From: Pelomyxa schiedti | Taxonomy: Eukaryota; Evosea; Pelobiontida; Pelomyxidae | Reading direction: 5' to 3' | Assembly: GCA_020536535.1 (NCBI GenBank) | Contig: JAHLWZ010000798.1 | Location: 71,617-135,616 of the forward strand | Length of the DNA: 64,000 nt | Shown: positions 1 to 14,748 of the stretch, one piece after another | How positions within the stretch are numbered: position 1 is the first letter of the stretch | Layout of the letters: each line of letters opens with the position of its first letter | Translations under genes and position numbers: made by a program | The notes under the pieces: generated by a model | Databases searched by the model: none | The model's input: the letters and a program-made list of their open reading frames with translations, nothing else | What the model was told of the DNA's origin: nothing

Positions 1-1617
1 CGCTGATGTTCTCCAGCAACTCACCCAAAAAGACAATGAATTAAAAGAGGCCCAGCAAGAACTCTCTGGTAAAAGAGTCCTGGAAGCACAATTAAACAGT
101 CAAATTTCTGAATTACAGACTTTATGCAAACAGAGGGTAATCTAAAGGATCTTTATCTCTCCTAACAGAAATTAAGGATCAAGAGTTTGAGCTGCTCCAG
201 AGCAATTTCACTTCCCTGCAGCAGAGTAAAGCGAACATTGAGGAGAACTTCCGTACATGCACTAGCACTTTAAATGAAATGAAAGCCATGCAATCTCAGG
301 CAGTGAATCAGATAGAAACTCTACAAAAGGAAAACCAAAGCATCACTCAAGAAAATACCGCATTGAAAATAGTCGAGTCACAAGCTATCCAAGAGAAACA
401 GAGGGGCACCGAACTTTCTGAATTACTTGAGAAATCAAGAGGTCGATGTGCAGAATTGGAAGCTCACTTGACACACTCCACAGAGAAGACTCAACTTCAG
501 GAAACTGAAATTCAGGCTCTGAAGAGCCAACTAGAATCTGCTAAGGCAACACCCAAAGAAATCACGGAGAACGATGTACCAGAAGAAATGTTGCAGAAGT
601 TGAGACAGGAAATTGAAACAAAAGTTAGAGCAGAAATTGAGCGAGCAGTTCCACTGCCTATAACAGTACCCAGCTTCAATGATGACGAGATTGAAATTAC
701 GGCGGTTACTTCTGCTGAGGGTGAGGAAGTCTCCCGGAAGAGACCAAGAGACCTCTCCTCTGAGAAAAATGATACAGAAGAACGAGAAGTAAGCTAACTC
801 TTAGCTCCAAGCTTTGTCTTAAGATCTTATGCAGGTGTCTGAGCAACCTTGCTCAAGTGAAGTGTTTTCCGTACCATCGCCTGCCTCTTCACCCCCACAA
901 GCACCACAAGAACGAAGAAAGAGCAAACCTCACAAGCGAAGAGCCTCTCGAGCTGATCCCCTTCCACCCAAGTCACCTGTAAGTGTAACAGAGAAATCCG
1001 ACGATAACGCGGAATGCTCCACCCCGCCAGAACAAGTTGAATCACGTGACACAACAAGCGGCACACCCCCAAATGAGGTGGCCGTGTCATCTACACCAAA
1101 ACGAAGGAGAACGCTCACCCGTGGACTCTCTCATAACATCCTCGTAAATGACGGCAAATACAACCTACGGAACCGCCTTGAAGTTTGCAACCAGTTAGGC
1201 TGTACCCAAGAAGAATCCACACACAGAGTCATTGAACAGCCTCTTTACAGGGAGCCTTACCTGGACCCAAGTAGTTCCACCCCAGGAAGGTGACTGACCC
1301 CGTTGCACCTTTCAAATTGATCACTAACACTCTCAAGGTACAAACAACAATTGACGCCGAAGAAAAGGAAAGATGGCACGGATACCGTGATAAAAACGGA
1401 GAACACACAGTCGGCATCCCAGCCACCCGCAACACAACAGGTACCATTACCCAATACCTCTTCCGGTTGTAGCCTAACCAACCCAACACACAATCAGACA
1501 ACACCCACTGGCACCTCTCCAATCCGCGTGCATCGCCCGCACCACCGCAGTAGCAACCCCAGACCGGCCAAAACCACAGCCACACAACCACCCCCATCAA
1601 CCACAAGCAACACCTGA
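1..1617 (+). CDS. Coiled-coil protein, C-terminal part (possibly nuclear basket TPR/Mlp-like)
   Basis: The gene runs in from the left edge, so its start is missing. The first half is a Gln/Glu/Leu-rich coiled coil up to about base 640. Then comes an acidic stretch and a long Ser/Pro/Lys/Arg-rich tail with basic clusters such as KRPRD, RRKSKPHKRR and TPKRRR that look like nuclear localisation signals. Introns fit at 137-176, 789-834 and 1290-1337, and each keeps the frame open to the stop at 1617. A long coiled coil followed by a disordered, NLS-bearing tail is the layout of nucleoporin TPR/Mlp1, but no diagnostic motif is visible, so that name is inference. It could equally be another nuclear scaffold protein. 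The neighbour Hsp70 starts only about 240 bases downstream on the same strand. Confidence 0.6.
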
Positions 1618-1809
1618 CACTGACTCCGGTACCAGAGTTAATCCTATATCCTGTTGTTTTCACAACAACGAGTTGTTGTAACAGTTCATAACAAAGCCTT
1701 CCCTCTTTCTTGCTGGGACTGATCCCTTAATTTCTTTTGCCCTATCTCACGGTGCACCTCTGTTGATTTCACTCAATGAGAGAGAACAGGGCCTGTTCCT
1801 CTCATTTAA

Positions 1810-4907
<3,098 letters not shown>

Positions 4908-4950
4908 GGGCATGCAACACCAAAACCACAAACAACACTGAATTAAAGGC

Positions 4951-4956
4951 AATAAA
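4951..4956 (+). promoter_or_regulatory. Polyadenylation signal AATAAA
   Basis: Canonical hexamer 44 bases after the Hsp70 stop codon, in an A-rich stretch. The next plus-strand gene starts about 150 bases further on, so this is the likely 3' processing site separating the two. Confidence 0.55.
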
Positions 4957-5103
4957 AATCATTTGGGTGACACCGCAAAAAACAAAAAATACGCCATCAT
5001 TTTATCACATTTTGATTTTTTTCAGATCGAGAATTACAATCATCATTTCCAACACAGATCCAAACTAAACAAAGTCCATAAACCGGCCCACAGTGAAGCC
5101 AAG

Positions 5104-8100
5104 ATGATGAGCAATATGCGACTACGCAAGTACGACTACCGCGCATCTCGTGTTGTCTATATTGGCTTGTTGTAGGTCTCATGGTGTTTTTGTTTTTAAA
5201 GGATTTTCGACCAACTCACTGTGGGTTGTGGCTCACCTACGTGCACTAATCCTCACTGCCGATCAAATCCTTGTAGTTCTATGTTGTATTTGCTTTTTTT
5301 TATATTGACTACCGAAAGCTGTGCACGAGCGTTACAAGAACCTTGATGCAAACGGCGCTGCCGCAGCTGCATTGAGACTTTACACAGACCCCTCTGTGCC
5401 TTTGTGTAGTACAGCTTCCAGTCAAACAATAACCTCAACTCAGCAATCTCAATCGACAATTCCTACCCCACCTCCAATTCAATCTTTTCCAGTATCTTCC
5501 TCACCTCCACCCACTCCAACACAAAGCACAACACAGCTTACCACTATTTCCACGGTCACATCCAGCCCAGCTCACACCAATCTTTCAGTATCCTCTGAAG
5601 CTGTCAAGCATCCCAGTTTTCCCTCAGCTGCCCCTTACCCACTTTCTGCATCTTCACCCGTAACACCGTTTTATGCACAGCCCTATTCTTTCGAAGAAAT
5701 GGAGCTTCTTGTTGCACAATGCACAAGTTTGAACTCCATGGTTTCCTTGATTAGGAAAATCGGTTCAATTTTTTCACCAGAATGCCTCTCTGTCAGTTTT
5801 ATTTCTCAATCAACAGATGGTTGGAATGTTGTTCCTCTTGTTTCATTTCCCTGTTATAACTTCTGCAAAAAAGGATTTTCCTGATGTGGATCTTGACAAC
5901 CTTCAGAAAACATATAATTTACTTTTTTCCCTTGTACGGCTTCTTCTCCTCTTGGGTACATAAAATAACACAAAAAAGAATAATCCAGATGTCACGAGCG
6001 TTCTTCAGAATACCCAGGAACGTACTCTCACAGTGTTGAGATCAAGTTTTCTTCCAAGCCCTCAGATGACGAGAGTTATTGTAATCTTACTGGAGGTGTT
6101 TTCCAATTACCATTTGATTTGCTTTTCACTGACTATTTCATTAAAGAACCCTCAAATTAATGAATTTGAGCGCTACAGCACCCTCCTGGGAGCTGCTTGT
6201 CAATGCATAACCCGTTTACCTAAAGACTGGCAGGATGTGTTAGGGAGATACTACAAAAGGTGATTCTGTCGAATTTTCGCATGTTCTCAGCTGCTCCTAC
6301 AGAAGAGGTTCAGAATGCTGTCGTAGACTAGTGATCACCTTACAAGAAATGATAAGTGTCTCAATTGAAATGCGAGAAGGGAAATCAGTCCTTTACTCTA
6401 GTCACATAACTGCAGCAGTTCACACACTGTCCATATTTTGTAATGCAACAAACTGTTTACAATCCTATTTAACTTGATGCAGATAAATTCTGTCATACAA
6501 GTATAGTCCCTGTGGGAATGTTTTTCAACGAACTCGTGAGCAGCAATCTGAGCGTCAGTGATGACTTCGACAGATTCCGACACAATCAATTTACATACAG
6601 CAATTATCCTTTTCTTCTTGATTGCGAACTGAAGTCAAGGATCCTTCAAAATTTCAATGGTTTTGAGCAATACGTTACAGAGCAGGTAAGCAGACACTAA
6701 CCGAGTTATTGGAACTTACAACACCTCAGGAAACATCTGAAATTGTCTTCACCACTCGAGGGCTTGCTAGAGTAGGCGGAAGACTGAGAATTATGGTTAG
6801 CAGAGAGACTATCATACCAGAAACTCTGCGACAGGTTTTCCTGACAAGCACAAAATCCCGCCACTCTATTCTGACTGCCAAATCGCACAGTTAGCCACTT
6901 GTAAACCCGAAGACTTCAAAAAAGAGTTGCACATTGAATTTGAAGATGAAGATGGCATTGACCATGGTGGTGTCAAGAAAGAATGGTTTCAATTGGTACA
7001 TCTCTCATCCTCTCTGTTCGGAATTGCATTAACCTTGAATCAGATAATCAGCACAATTTTCAATCCAGTTTATGGTTTGACACTACTACTCATTACTTTT
7101 TTTTTTAAGTTGACAAGGAATGTTTATTCTTAATGAAACAACGCGGAACTACTGGTTCAATCACGCCTCTGATGCCCTTGAGGACTACAAATTGATTGGC
7201 ATAGTAGAATTTCTCTTAACCAAAATTTGGGTTTTTAACAGGCACCCCAGCTTCTTGGTCTCGCTATATATAACGGTGTAATTTTGGATATCCATTTTCC
7301 TCAAGCTGTTTTTAAGAAACTATTGGGTCAGGATCCTTGCTTGGAAGATCTTAAGGAAACACACAACGTAAAATAGCAGTACTAGTACAATACTCTCATT
7401 CGAACACAGGAGACCTACAACAGCTTTATGCGCCTTCAAAAAGATCCTAGTATTCTCAAAGACTTGGAGCTGAAATTTGATGCATCTTATTTCAAATTCG
7501 ACCAATTTGCCGTGCACGAATTGAAACCGAACGGGAGCACAATCCCAGTTACCCCTGAAAATTTAGAAGGTAGCTTTGTGGCAAGGAATGTTTTCCATTT
7601 TCCCTTACTGATTATTACCAGAGTACATTGGGTTGCAGGTCAAGTGGTTACTAGTTGACTCTATAGACACGCAATTCAAGGCCTTTTATGAGGGGTTCCG
7701 TGTGGTCTGCTCAAATATGGTCTTTCAAGTGGGTTTTTCTTGTTTCTTTGCAGCTCTAACGGTTATTAGTTTTTCCGACCAGATGAATTAGAACTTGTTA
7801 TTTGTGGAAACAGTGAGCTTGATATGCACGAGCTTGAACGGAGTACTAAATACGACAATGGTTATTCCAAAAGCCATTCTGTTATAAAGTTCACCACCCC
7901 AAGAATATCTACAACAACATTTACTTTGAGGCAGGAATTTTTGGACGATCGTTCACTCACTCCCCCCGGCCATGCACCACAACTTACTAGCCTTCTGTAC
8001 AGGCTCGGACAGATGTCCGGTAGGTGGACTATCCAAACTACACCCACCCTTCGTCATTGCTAGAAATGGCACTGACAGTGACCTGTAAGTCCCAACTGCA

Positions 8101-8261
8101 CCCTTCCTTTTTGACTCCCCTTCACTCACTCGCACTACAGGCTACCGACGGCCTCCACGTGCTTTAATTTGTTGCTTCTGCCCCCATATCGAAGCCTAGA
8201 CAAACTGCGTGAGAAGTTACTCCAGGCCATTCAGAATTCAACAGGATTTGGTTTGCCTTGA
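5104..8261 (+). CDS. HECT-type E3 ubiquitin ligase, UBE3A/E6AP-like
   Basis: Transfers ubiquitin from an E2 through a catalytic Cys to substrates. The N-terminus has an AZUL zinc finger ([18 protein letters not shown]), which marks the UBE3A branch. It appears after splicing 5130-5201 and is continued by splicing 5273-5318. A Ser/Thr/Pro-rich linker and a helical middle region follow. The HECT N-lobe includes [19 protein letters not shown] near 6940 and [16 protein letters not shown] near 7260-7310. The C-lobe ends in [16 protein letters not shown]; its Cys at about 8160 is the catalytic residue, and the last residues are TGFGLP. Further clear introns are 5956-5988, 6835-6890, 7889-7934 and 8085-8140. 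The intron near 5825-5885 is less certain. The Met at 5104 directly precedes the AZUL helix. Confidence 0.92.
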
Positions 8262-8325
8262 ACCCAAAAGAACAAAGAAAAAAACTTCTGTTGTTTTGTT
8301 TTTCTTTGTTCACAACAAAAACCTC

Positions 8326-11300
8326 TCAGGAGAGGCTTGCCGGGTATTTTGAAAAATCACGTCCTGTCACTGGGCATATGTTCTTGGTCTTGATACACTT
8401 GAAGCACACAACAACGCCATTGGGATATCGAGCAACTACACGCCTGTTTATTCTGGTGCCACAGACGGGGCAGGTAGTCTGCTCGTTTATGATTACAGCC
8501 TTCTCGGTGTTCCGTATAAGAGTGACTTTGTCCTTTGTATTTGTGAGTTTCATTGTGGGATTTTGGGTGGGATTTGGCCCACCATTATAGTGCAAGCTTG
8601 GTATAAATTTTTGGTAATTTGACCTGTGCGCCATGAGTCAAAGTTCTCCTGCATGGCCTGAAGAATTTAGTGAGACAGAGGGAGTTACAGTTTTACCTTG
8701 GTAATGCAGGGCAGGATGGTTTGAAGTGAAAGAGAATCTGGGAGATACGGCAGTACCTATTATTTCCCACTTGAGTAAACCTTTCAAGCAGGTGAGGGTA
8801 CTTGTAGCAAGTCGATGTTTCTTGCATGTTTATTTAATAGATCAACAGCTCGCTGAGGGAGGGGGCAGATCTGAGGTGTTTCAGTATCTGTAGGCTGCAC
8901 TGCAGGCGGACTAGCCGGGTTCCCCATTTCGATGTATATTTGTAATAATATCAAAAACAGCTGATTGGGCGAACTATGCGATATGCAATACTGCTCAGCC
9001 CTTTCACAATCATTTAGTTGATGCACCATCAATTGAAGAACGCGGTTGTGACTTCCAATCTTGGGTATCATTTATAATGACAAAGTACAGGATAAATTAA
9101 AATACTTGTTTGTAGAGAGAAATTTGTTCTTCATATAAAGTGGTGTCATGAATCTGTGACAAAAGCATACTGGCATTGTAGGCGCTAGAGAGTTTAAACA
9201 GGGATGCCAATTTTGTTCGATACTGAGGAATAAATGAAAGTGCAACATGGAGGGGGAAAAAAATACCTCCCCAAGAGGTGGTGGTTCTTTGGTTGGATCA
9301 ATATGAGGGACTGAGGAAAGTTACTTGATATACATTCAGAAAGGAACCAAAAACAAACCTATGTGATTTTCTGCGATATGCCGTAATATACATTGAATGT
9401 AGATGAAAGCAAGTCGTGTATGAAATTTTTCTTCCTAGCACTCATTGGGATACACTTTGATACTTAAACCGTACCTTGACATGCAAATTGAAAATGATAT
9501 TTTCTAAATACATTTGTACAATACTATCATCACTGAGACTTGTCAAAAAAGTGAGAACTTGGTCATGTGTTACAATAGTTTCTGGTCTTGGGTTCAGAGT
9601 AAAGATCTGAGGAGAGTTAATGAAGTTAAAAAGCTGTTTCTAACCTTTATTGCTTTGTTTTTGTCTTTGCGAAAGACCCAAGTGGAAAACTCCCAAACGA
9701 GAAGCATGTCATTGCATTTCGCAAGTAGGCGTACAGTGTCATCAACTCCAGTACAAAGAGGGTCAGTGAACTCCCCAGTGCCAAATCTGAGGTTACATAT
9801 TAGCTAAGGTAATTGATTCACACTTAAGTTTAGGTCAATTTCGTACTTGGCCCAAATTAAAAGAGCATTACGGTAACGTTTCTGACAATTGTACAGCGTA
9901 GATAACGGGTACCAGCACTATTTGGTAAAGGGTTAAAGAGCTTTTGAGGTTGTAACAGGGAACTTTTTTTAAGGCAAGGTAGTCCTCCACCATGGAACTA
10001 TGATAAAGGGCACTTGTTTTAATGAGTTCAACCAATTTATTTGGTTTAAAGTGCACATAGAGTTTGATTAGAGCGGTGGTTATATCCTGCAAATTTGGAA
10101 AGGAAGGTAAGAAGAAGAGCCACTTAGAAAGTTGTATACCTGCACAACTTCCTCTGGATTGATTGTAGTTTTCATTTGTTCCCGTTTTTTTTCTAGGAAT
10201 TCCATCAGGCATCGCCGAGCCACGATAATTCTCTCCTCAATGGCTGCTGGGTCTGCAACAGATATTTTGGATTTCACTGGGCAGATGTCAATAGAAGGAA
10301 CAGAAGTAAGAACATAACCTAAAGCAGCGATATCAGTCGGCTGTAAGAAATGCGATCCCTCAGGTAATAAGTCGGGAAAATATCCAATAACGGATTGTGG
10401 AGCCGTGTCCGACACCAAATAGTGCTCTACCGCTTCATTAAAACGTGTCAGCTCAAATAAAGTGCTTCCTGCAATGCTGTGCATTTCCATTAACCTCTAG
10501 AATTATGAAAATTGGTTATAACAAACAAAACAAAGGGCCTCACTTTTTCAAAGTCCTTAGGGAGTTGCTTTCCGTCGCGGCCAGCCAGACAGAATCTAAA
10601 CCACTCGAAGGCTTCCCTGTTCTGGCCTGCTTTAAGCATTTCAATGACCTTTTGGATAATAAGAATGGCAATTCCATAAACTTGATTTCTTAAACCCACT
10701 TGTTCCTTTAAAGTGGCAGCATCCACCACATATACACAAGCAGGGGCAAATGAATTAGCTAAGGCAATGAAATCTTGTGGGTCACAGCCTTCTTGGAGTA
10801 TCTTTATTTAATTAAAAAATAACTTAACCAGATAGCTTGCACACTGAAAAATTTGGATATGGCGGCTTATCCAGAATTATGGTTTGTACGAGTTGAGAGG
10901 TCATCATGCTATAGATCTCAATACTCCTCTGGTGAAGAGCAATAATATAGGGGAAATTACAAGCTTCAGACAGTGACACCAAGAAAGCAAGTGTGTGATG
11001 TGTGTAGATGCATTTTGACACTTGGAAGGTGGCATACCTAATTGTGAGGGAGTACCCTGAAATGGAATTGGTGGACGTGCAGAAGGAGCACCAGAAAAAG
11101 AAAAGAAAAAGCCTTGCCCTAACAAGATAGTAGTGTTAGTTACAAAGAAAATCAAAATTAACTGAAGCAATCAACATAAACAAACATATAACAAAACCTT
11201 CTTTATAGAGAAGGAGTTCGTTGCCAGCGACCACCACCAAAGGGGGGTGCCGTGAGTCGTGGCTTGTTAGAACATCCAGTCTTAGTGATAGCAGATTTAA

Positions 11301-12119
11301 AAGTAGATATTCCTTTTTTGTTGCTACACATATAATATCTTGGCTCCCTACAAGTGCAACTGCTTGCTCAGTGAGGGGAATTTCCTTGTATTGTAAGTTG
11401 GGATAAATTCGGCAAAACAGGAAGGTACATTAATCAGCTCAATAGCTGTTCTGCTTGTAAATTCGTACAACACTAATTTCTTCTTCAACTGAACACAAAA
11501 TCTAAACTCAGTGGACCCCTTCTGTGTTCCAAAAGAGATAACTCCTTTCCAGGGAGGGATGACACTTGTTGCTGCTGTGAGTGGGGGTGATGTTGAGGGT
11601 GAAGCTGCTGATGACTTCCCATCTGGACTCCATAATTCAAGGGAGTACATGTTCAACATATACAAAGTGGATTCTTGGGGGGAAAAAAAAGTTAAAGAGA
11701 ATTGTTAGATGGGAGAAAAACCACAAAGAGCAAGCAGCTTCCCAGGACCAGGCATCAGAGAAATTTGTTCAATAGGTTTCCTGGTTGACAACACTCTTGA
11801 ATTTTGAAGCTGCGATTTTACCAAAAACTGTATCCACGGTAAGCCATCATAGTGTACTACAACAGCAATAATAATAGTAATAATAATAATAAAGAGCAAT
11901 TAAAGGACACTCACCCGCTCCCCTTGAGGGACTTTTTCCAGTACGTATTGAAACAGTCTCCCATCGGCAGATCCAATGTACAAATTGGTGGCTGTATACA
12001 TGTTACGGAGTTGTTTATTGCAAAAAAAAAAAAAGTAGGAAAGATGACCAACCCCAGATTGCAGCACACTCAATTTTGCACGGCACAACAGGGACTGTGG
12101 GAACGAGCTCAACAGACAT
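8326..12119 (-). CDS. VPS39/Vam6-like HOPS/CORVET tethering subunit
   Basis: Vacuolar/late-endosomal tether that binds Rab7 in the HOPS complex. The start at 12119 leads into VPVVPCKIECAAIW and, after an intron near 12000-12050, TNLYIGSADGRLFQY, the opening strands of the citron-homology (CNH) propeller. The middle has clathrin-heavy-chain-type helical repeats; the exon at 10490-10080 contains the YFPDLLPEG segment typical of Vps39. Near the end, HQLNDCERAEQYC and AVDLLNKHARNIDLLQ match the Vps39 helical region. The last exon carries a treble-clef zinc finger: CPVCGTRI, then ARYPNGVVVCFKC. Many introns; those in 10750-11900 were not all resolved. It converges on the UBE3A-like gene with only 64 bases between stop codons. 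TGFBRAP1/Vps3 is the alternative family member. Confidence 0.87.
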
Positions 12120-12925
12120 CACTCCCCTGCCTCTTTTTGCACAGATTTTTATTTTCTTCTCTTTTTTTCCTGATGGGGCATCAATCAAGCCATCTCAGAC
12201 AGGTGGGATAGAGTGTATTGGCTTGGAAGTGGTTTCATCCAGAAATCATACAGTTTCACTCTGCCGGAATATCGTCCAGCTAATCCGACAGGCGCCCATG
12301 TACTGACATCACGATGTTGTCAATGGGGGGTTAAGAGTTTCGCGATGGTACATTATCAAAGTTCACAAGTTTAGATGTCCAGTTCTTCGTTCCCATTTTT
12401 TCTCCAACGTGTGTTAACCACGTTCCCCGAAAATCTCAGGGAAACAACAAAAAAACAGAACAAAACCGAGCACCTCAGCCACCACCACAAAAACGTACTG
12501 ACGGTGCTGCGGGTGCACAATTTGGTTGGAAGCTGCACAATGCACATTTTGGAGAGATGGCACTGTGTGTGGACTGTTAGTTTAGTGGTTCTTCTTTGTA
12601 AACCACCAGTGTGTGGGATAAGTCGACGGTGCTCTTTTGGTCTCTTTGTTTGTGGTACGTCCTATCTTTTGTCACTGCTATGTAGGTTTGGCCACTTTGC
12701 AAAACCAGAGCATATTTGCACCTTTTATGCTCATATGAGCCCATATCAAGGCACATGTGAGGGAACTAGCAGGTACCAACGAAAGAACTTTTTTTTTTCC
12801 TCTTTCTTTTTATTATAAATAACTTATTCGATTGTTAGGGCCTCCTTTCACCTTGGTGAAAAGGATGCCTTAAGGGATTGACCTTGTCAATATTGTAGCT
12901 CAGTATTAGAAGGAGACTTGCCGAA
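12120..12925. other. Spacer with no supported gene
   Basis: Gap between the VPS39 start and the stop of the next minus-strand gene. A plus-strand reading frame of 147 codons (12375-12818) begins with ATG but has a Cys/Phe/Leu-rich composition, no recognisable motif and a run of Phe codons at the end, so I do not call it a gene. An imperfect stem (CCTTTCACC / GGTGAAAAGG) lies at about 12845-12865. The part next to 12119 probably holds the VPS39 promoter. Confidence 0.4.
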
Positions 12926-14147
12926 TCACCAGCTTGTGAATAATGCAAGGCAAGTCAGAGAGTGGCTCTCTGTGAGGTCTTTATTTAATGGATTCTGCAC
13001 GGTGTTGCGACACCAACACTCAAATACCATCATCCCACACAAGGCATCCAAAACGCTTTTATAGGAGGTGACAGTAATGGCAATTCGCCCGGAGTCATGT
13101 CCCGGCTGTGGGGAAATTGCATCGGCTCCAACGTATTGCACTGACATGTGCTTTAGGCACAGGTGTGTGTGTTCACTGAGTGTTGTTGCGGATTGCATAA
13201 GAAGTTTTGTTGTAGCATCCGACTGGTTACTATGAAGTATTCTCACAACCACAGGCGGACCTGGACTTATGGTAAGGCAATTATCAACAAGCAGCAAGCT
13301 ATTACATTTTTCGGAAAGTAAATTTTGGAATCTATCGGAATCCAGCTGCGGGGAAGTTGAAGCTTCTATTTCATGTGAGATGATACATGATTAAGGGGAT
13401 ATGGGGATACCTGGAGAGGGAGTTGAATCGCATTTAACTGTACTATGACATGGGTGAAGTGGAGATGATCCTGAAAGTGAAAGAGGGGGAGGAGTTGATG
13501 ATATTGATGCCGGGATAGGTGCTGATAGGCACAGTGGTGGGGGAGGTGAATTGTGGGATAACGGAGCAAGCGGAAGTGACAAAGAGGATGTTTGAGAAGT
13601 GCAAATTGTAGGGGGGTGTTCTGTTGGTTCATCATACACTTTCGGGGCACCCACGGGCTGCAGTGAACTTCGTGTTTTGCATTGAGATTGAATGTCACTT
13701 GAGTCCATTAGCGGTCGTGGAACTTTGTGGGACCCAGCTGATTTCTTTCTGTAGTCACGTGCAACAAGCCTGAACTTCTTTGTAGATGCGACATTGCCAC
13801 CACCAAAGTCCATCAACAAGACGAGATCATTTATGTTTATGTGCGTTCTACACCTTTTATCACAACTAGAGAAGGGATGCAGGAATACAAACTTTGGCGA
13901 TGAGCAAAATTGTTTTATTGTAAACTGAAACACATCGGAAACTCCACTTTCTGAAGCTGATGGCACATGCTCCTTGATCAAAACGCGTAGAAGTTTGCCA
14001 CCAGGACCTTTGCATTGATAACAAAGCGCTTCTAATGAGGGCAAATGTTAGCACAGTGTTCATGGAAGGGCCAGAAATACCTCTTTGAGTATAGAAGTCA
14101 CAACACTTTGCGGAAATAACAACGCCGAAAATATCCTGTACACTCAT
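12926..14147 (-). CDS. Uncharacterised protein, about 380 residues
   Basis: I do not recognise this protein. Three exons join cleanly: the start at 14147 (MSVQDIFGVVISAK), an intron of about 50 nt near 14034-14081, a long exon to about 13420, an intron of about 44 nt near 13370-13413, and a last exon to the stop at 12926. The first third (about 120 residues) looks folded, with alternating hydrophobic segments and several Cys (KCCDF, CYQC, SSCDKRC). A Ser/Pro-rich linker follows. The last 130 residues again look folded and Cys-containing (CLTISPGPPVVVRILHS). The strand pattern of the first part could suit an OB fold, but that is only an impression. It is divergent from XPB, sharing the upstream spacer. 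Confidence 0.68.
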
Positions 14148-14748
14148 TCTCCTCTCCAAACGCCATCTTCTATTTACCTCCACACGAAGCTATTATTTTG
14201 TAAAGACATGAGAAACGGAGTCGTTTCAGGGTTTTTTTTTATTTAGTGTGGGGGAAAAAAAAAGGTGTATTACTTCAGGGTAACTTCGTGGCCAAATATC
14301 AAATCGTGACAAACTAACAGAGACATCATCACACTGCTTTTCCATTGCTATTTGTTTATGTGTTGAGTGTCGTGTTGTTGGTGCAATTTTTGTTGTTTTG
14401 TGGCGGAGGAGTAGAAAAATAAGTATAATCAATGCAAGGCAGTATTGACTTTTTTCACTGTATAAGGCGTTATACTAATGCGCCAAACCTAAATTCATCC
14501 ATTGAAAAACTTCCGGATGCGAAATCGCCTGAGTTACTTTTAGTGGCAACAACGCCAGTCCAGGAAATTCTTAAATCTAAGTAGGCGATTCAGTGCATTC
14601 GTTGATCACCCAAAACTTTGTGTGAACAGACCGTTCTTCTTGTGAGAGACATTTCCCCGGGAGGGCGACGAACCTTTTTGTAGATCCAGCCAATTCCAAA
14701 TCTGCAATCTCTCCGTACAAAGTGAAATTTCATTTTCTTGAACATATT
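14148..14748. other. Divergent promoter region
   Basis: About 600 bases between two gene starts pointing away from each other (orphan protein on minus, XPB on plus). No open frame with coding character. The centre (14400-14480) is AT-rich and holds short T runs and TTATA-like sequence, as expected for a shared promoter. Confidence 0.45.

Noticed and set aside
12375-12818. Plus-strand open frame of 147 codons in the spacer
   Set aside because: Cys/Phe/Leu-rich with no motif, runs of Phe at the end, no support from neighbouring exons.
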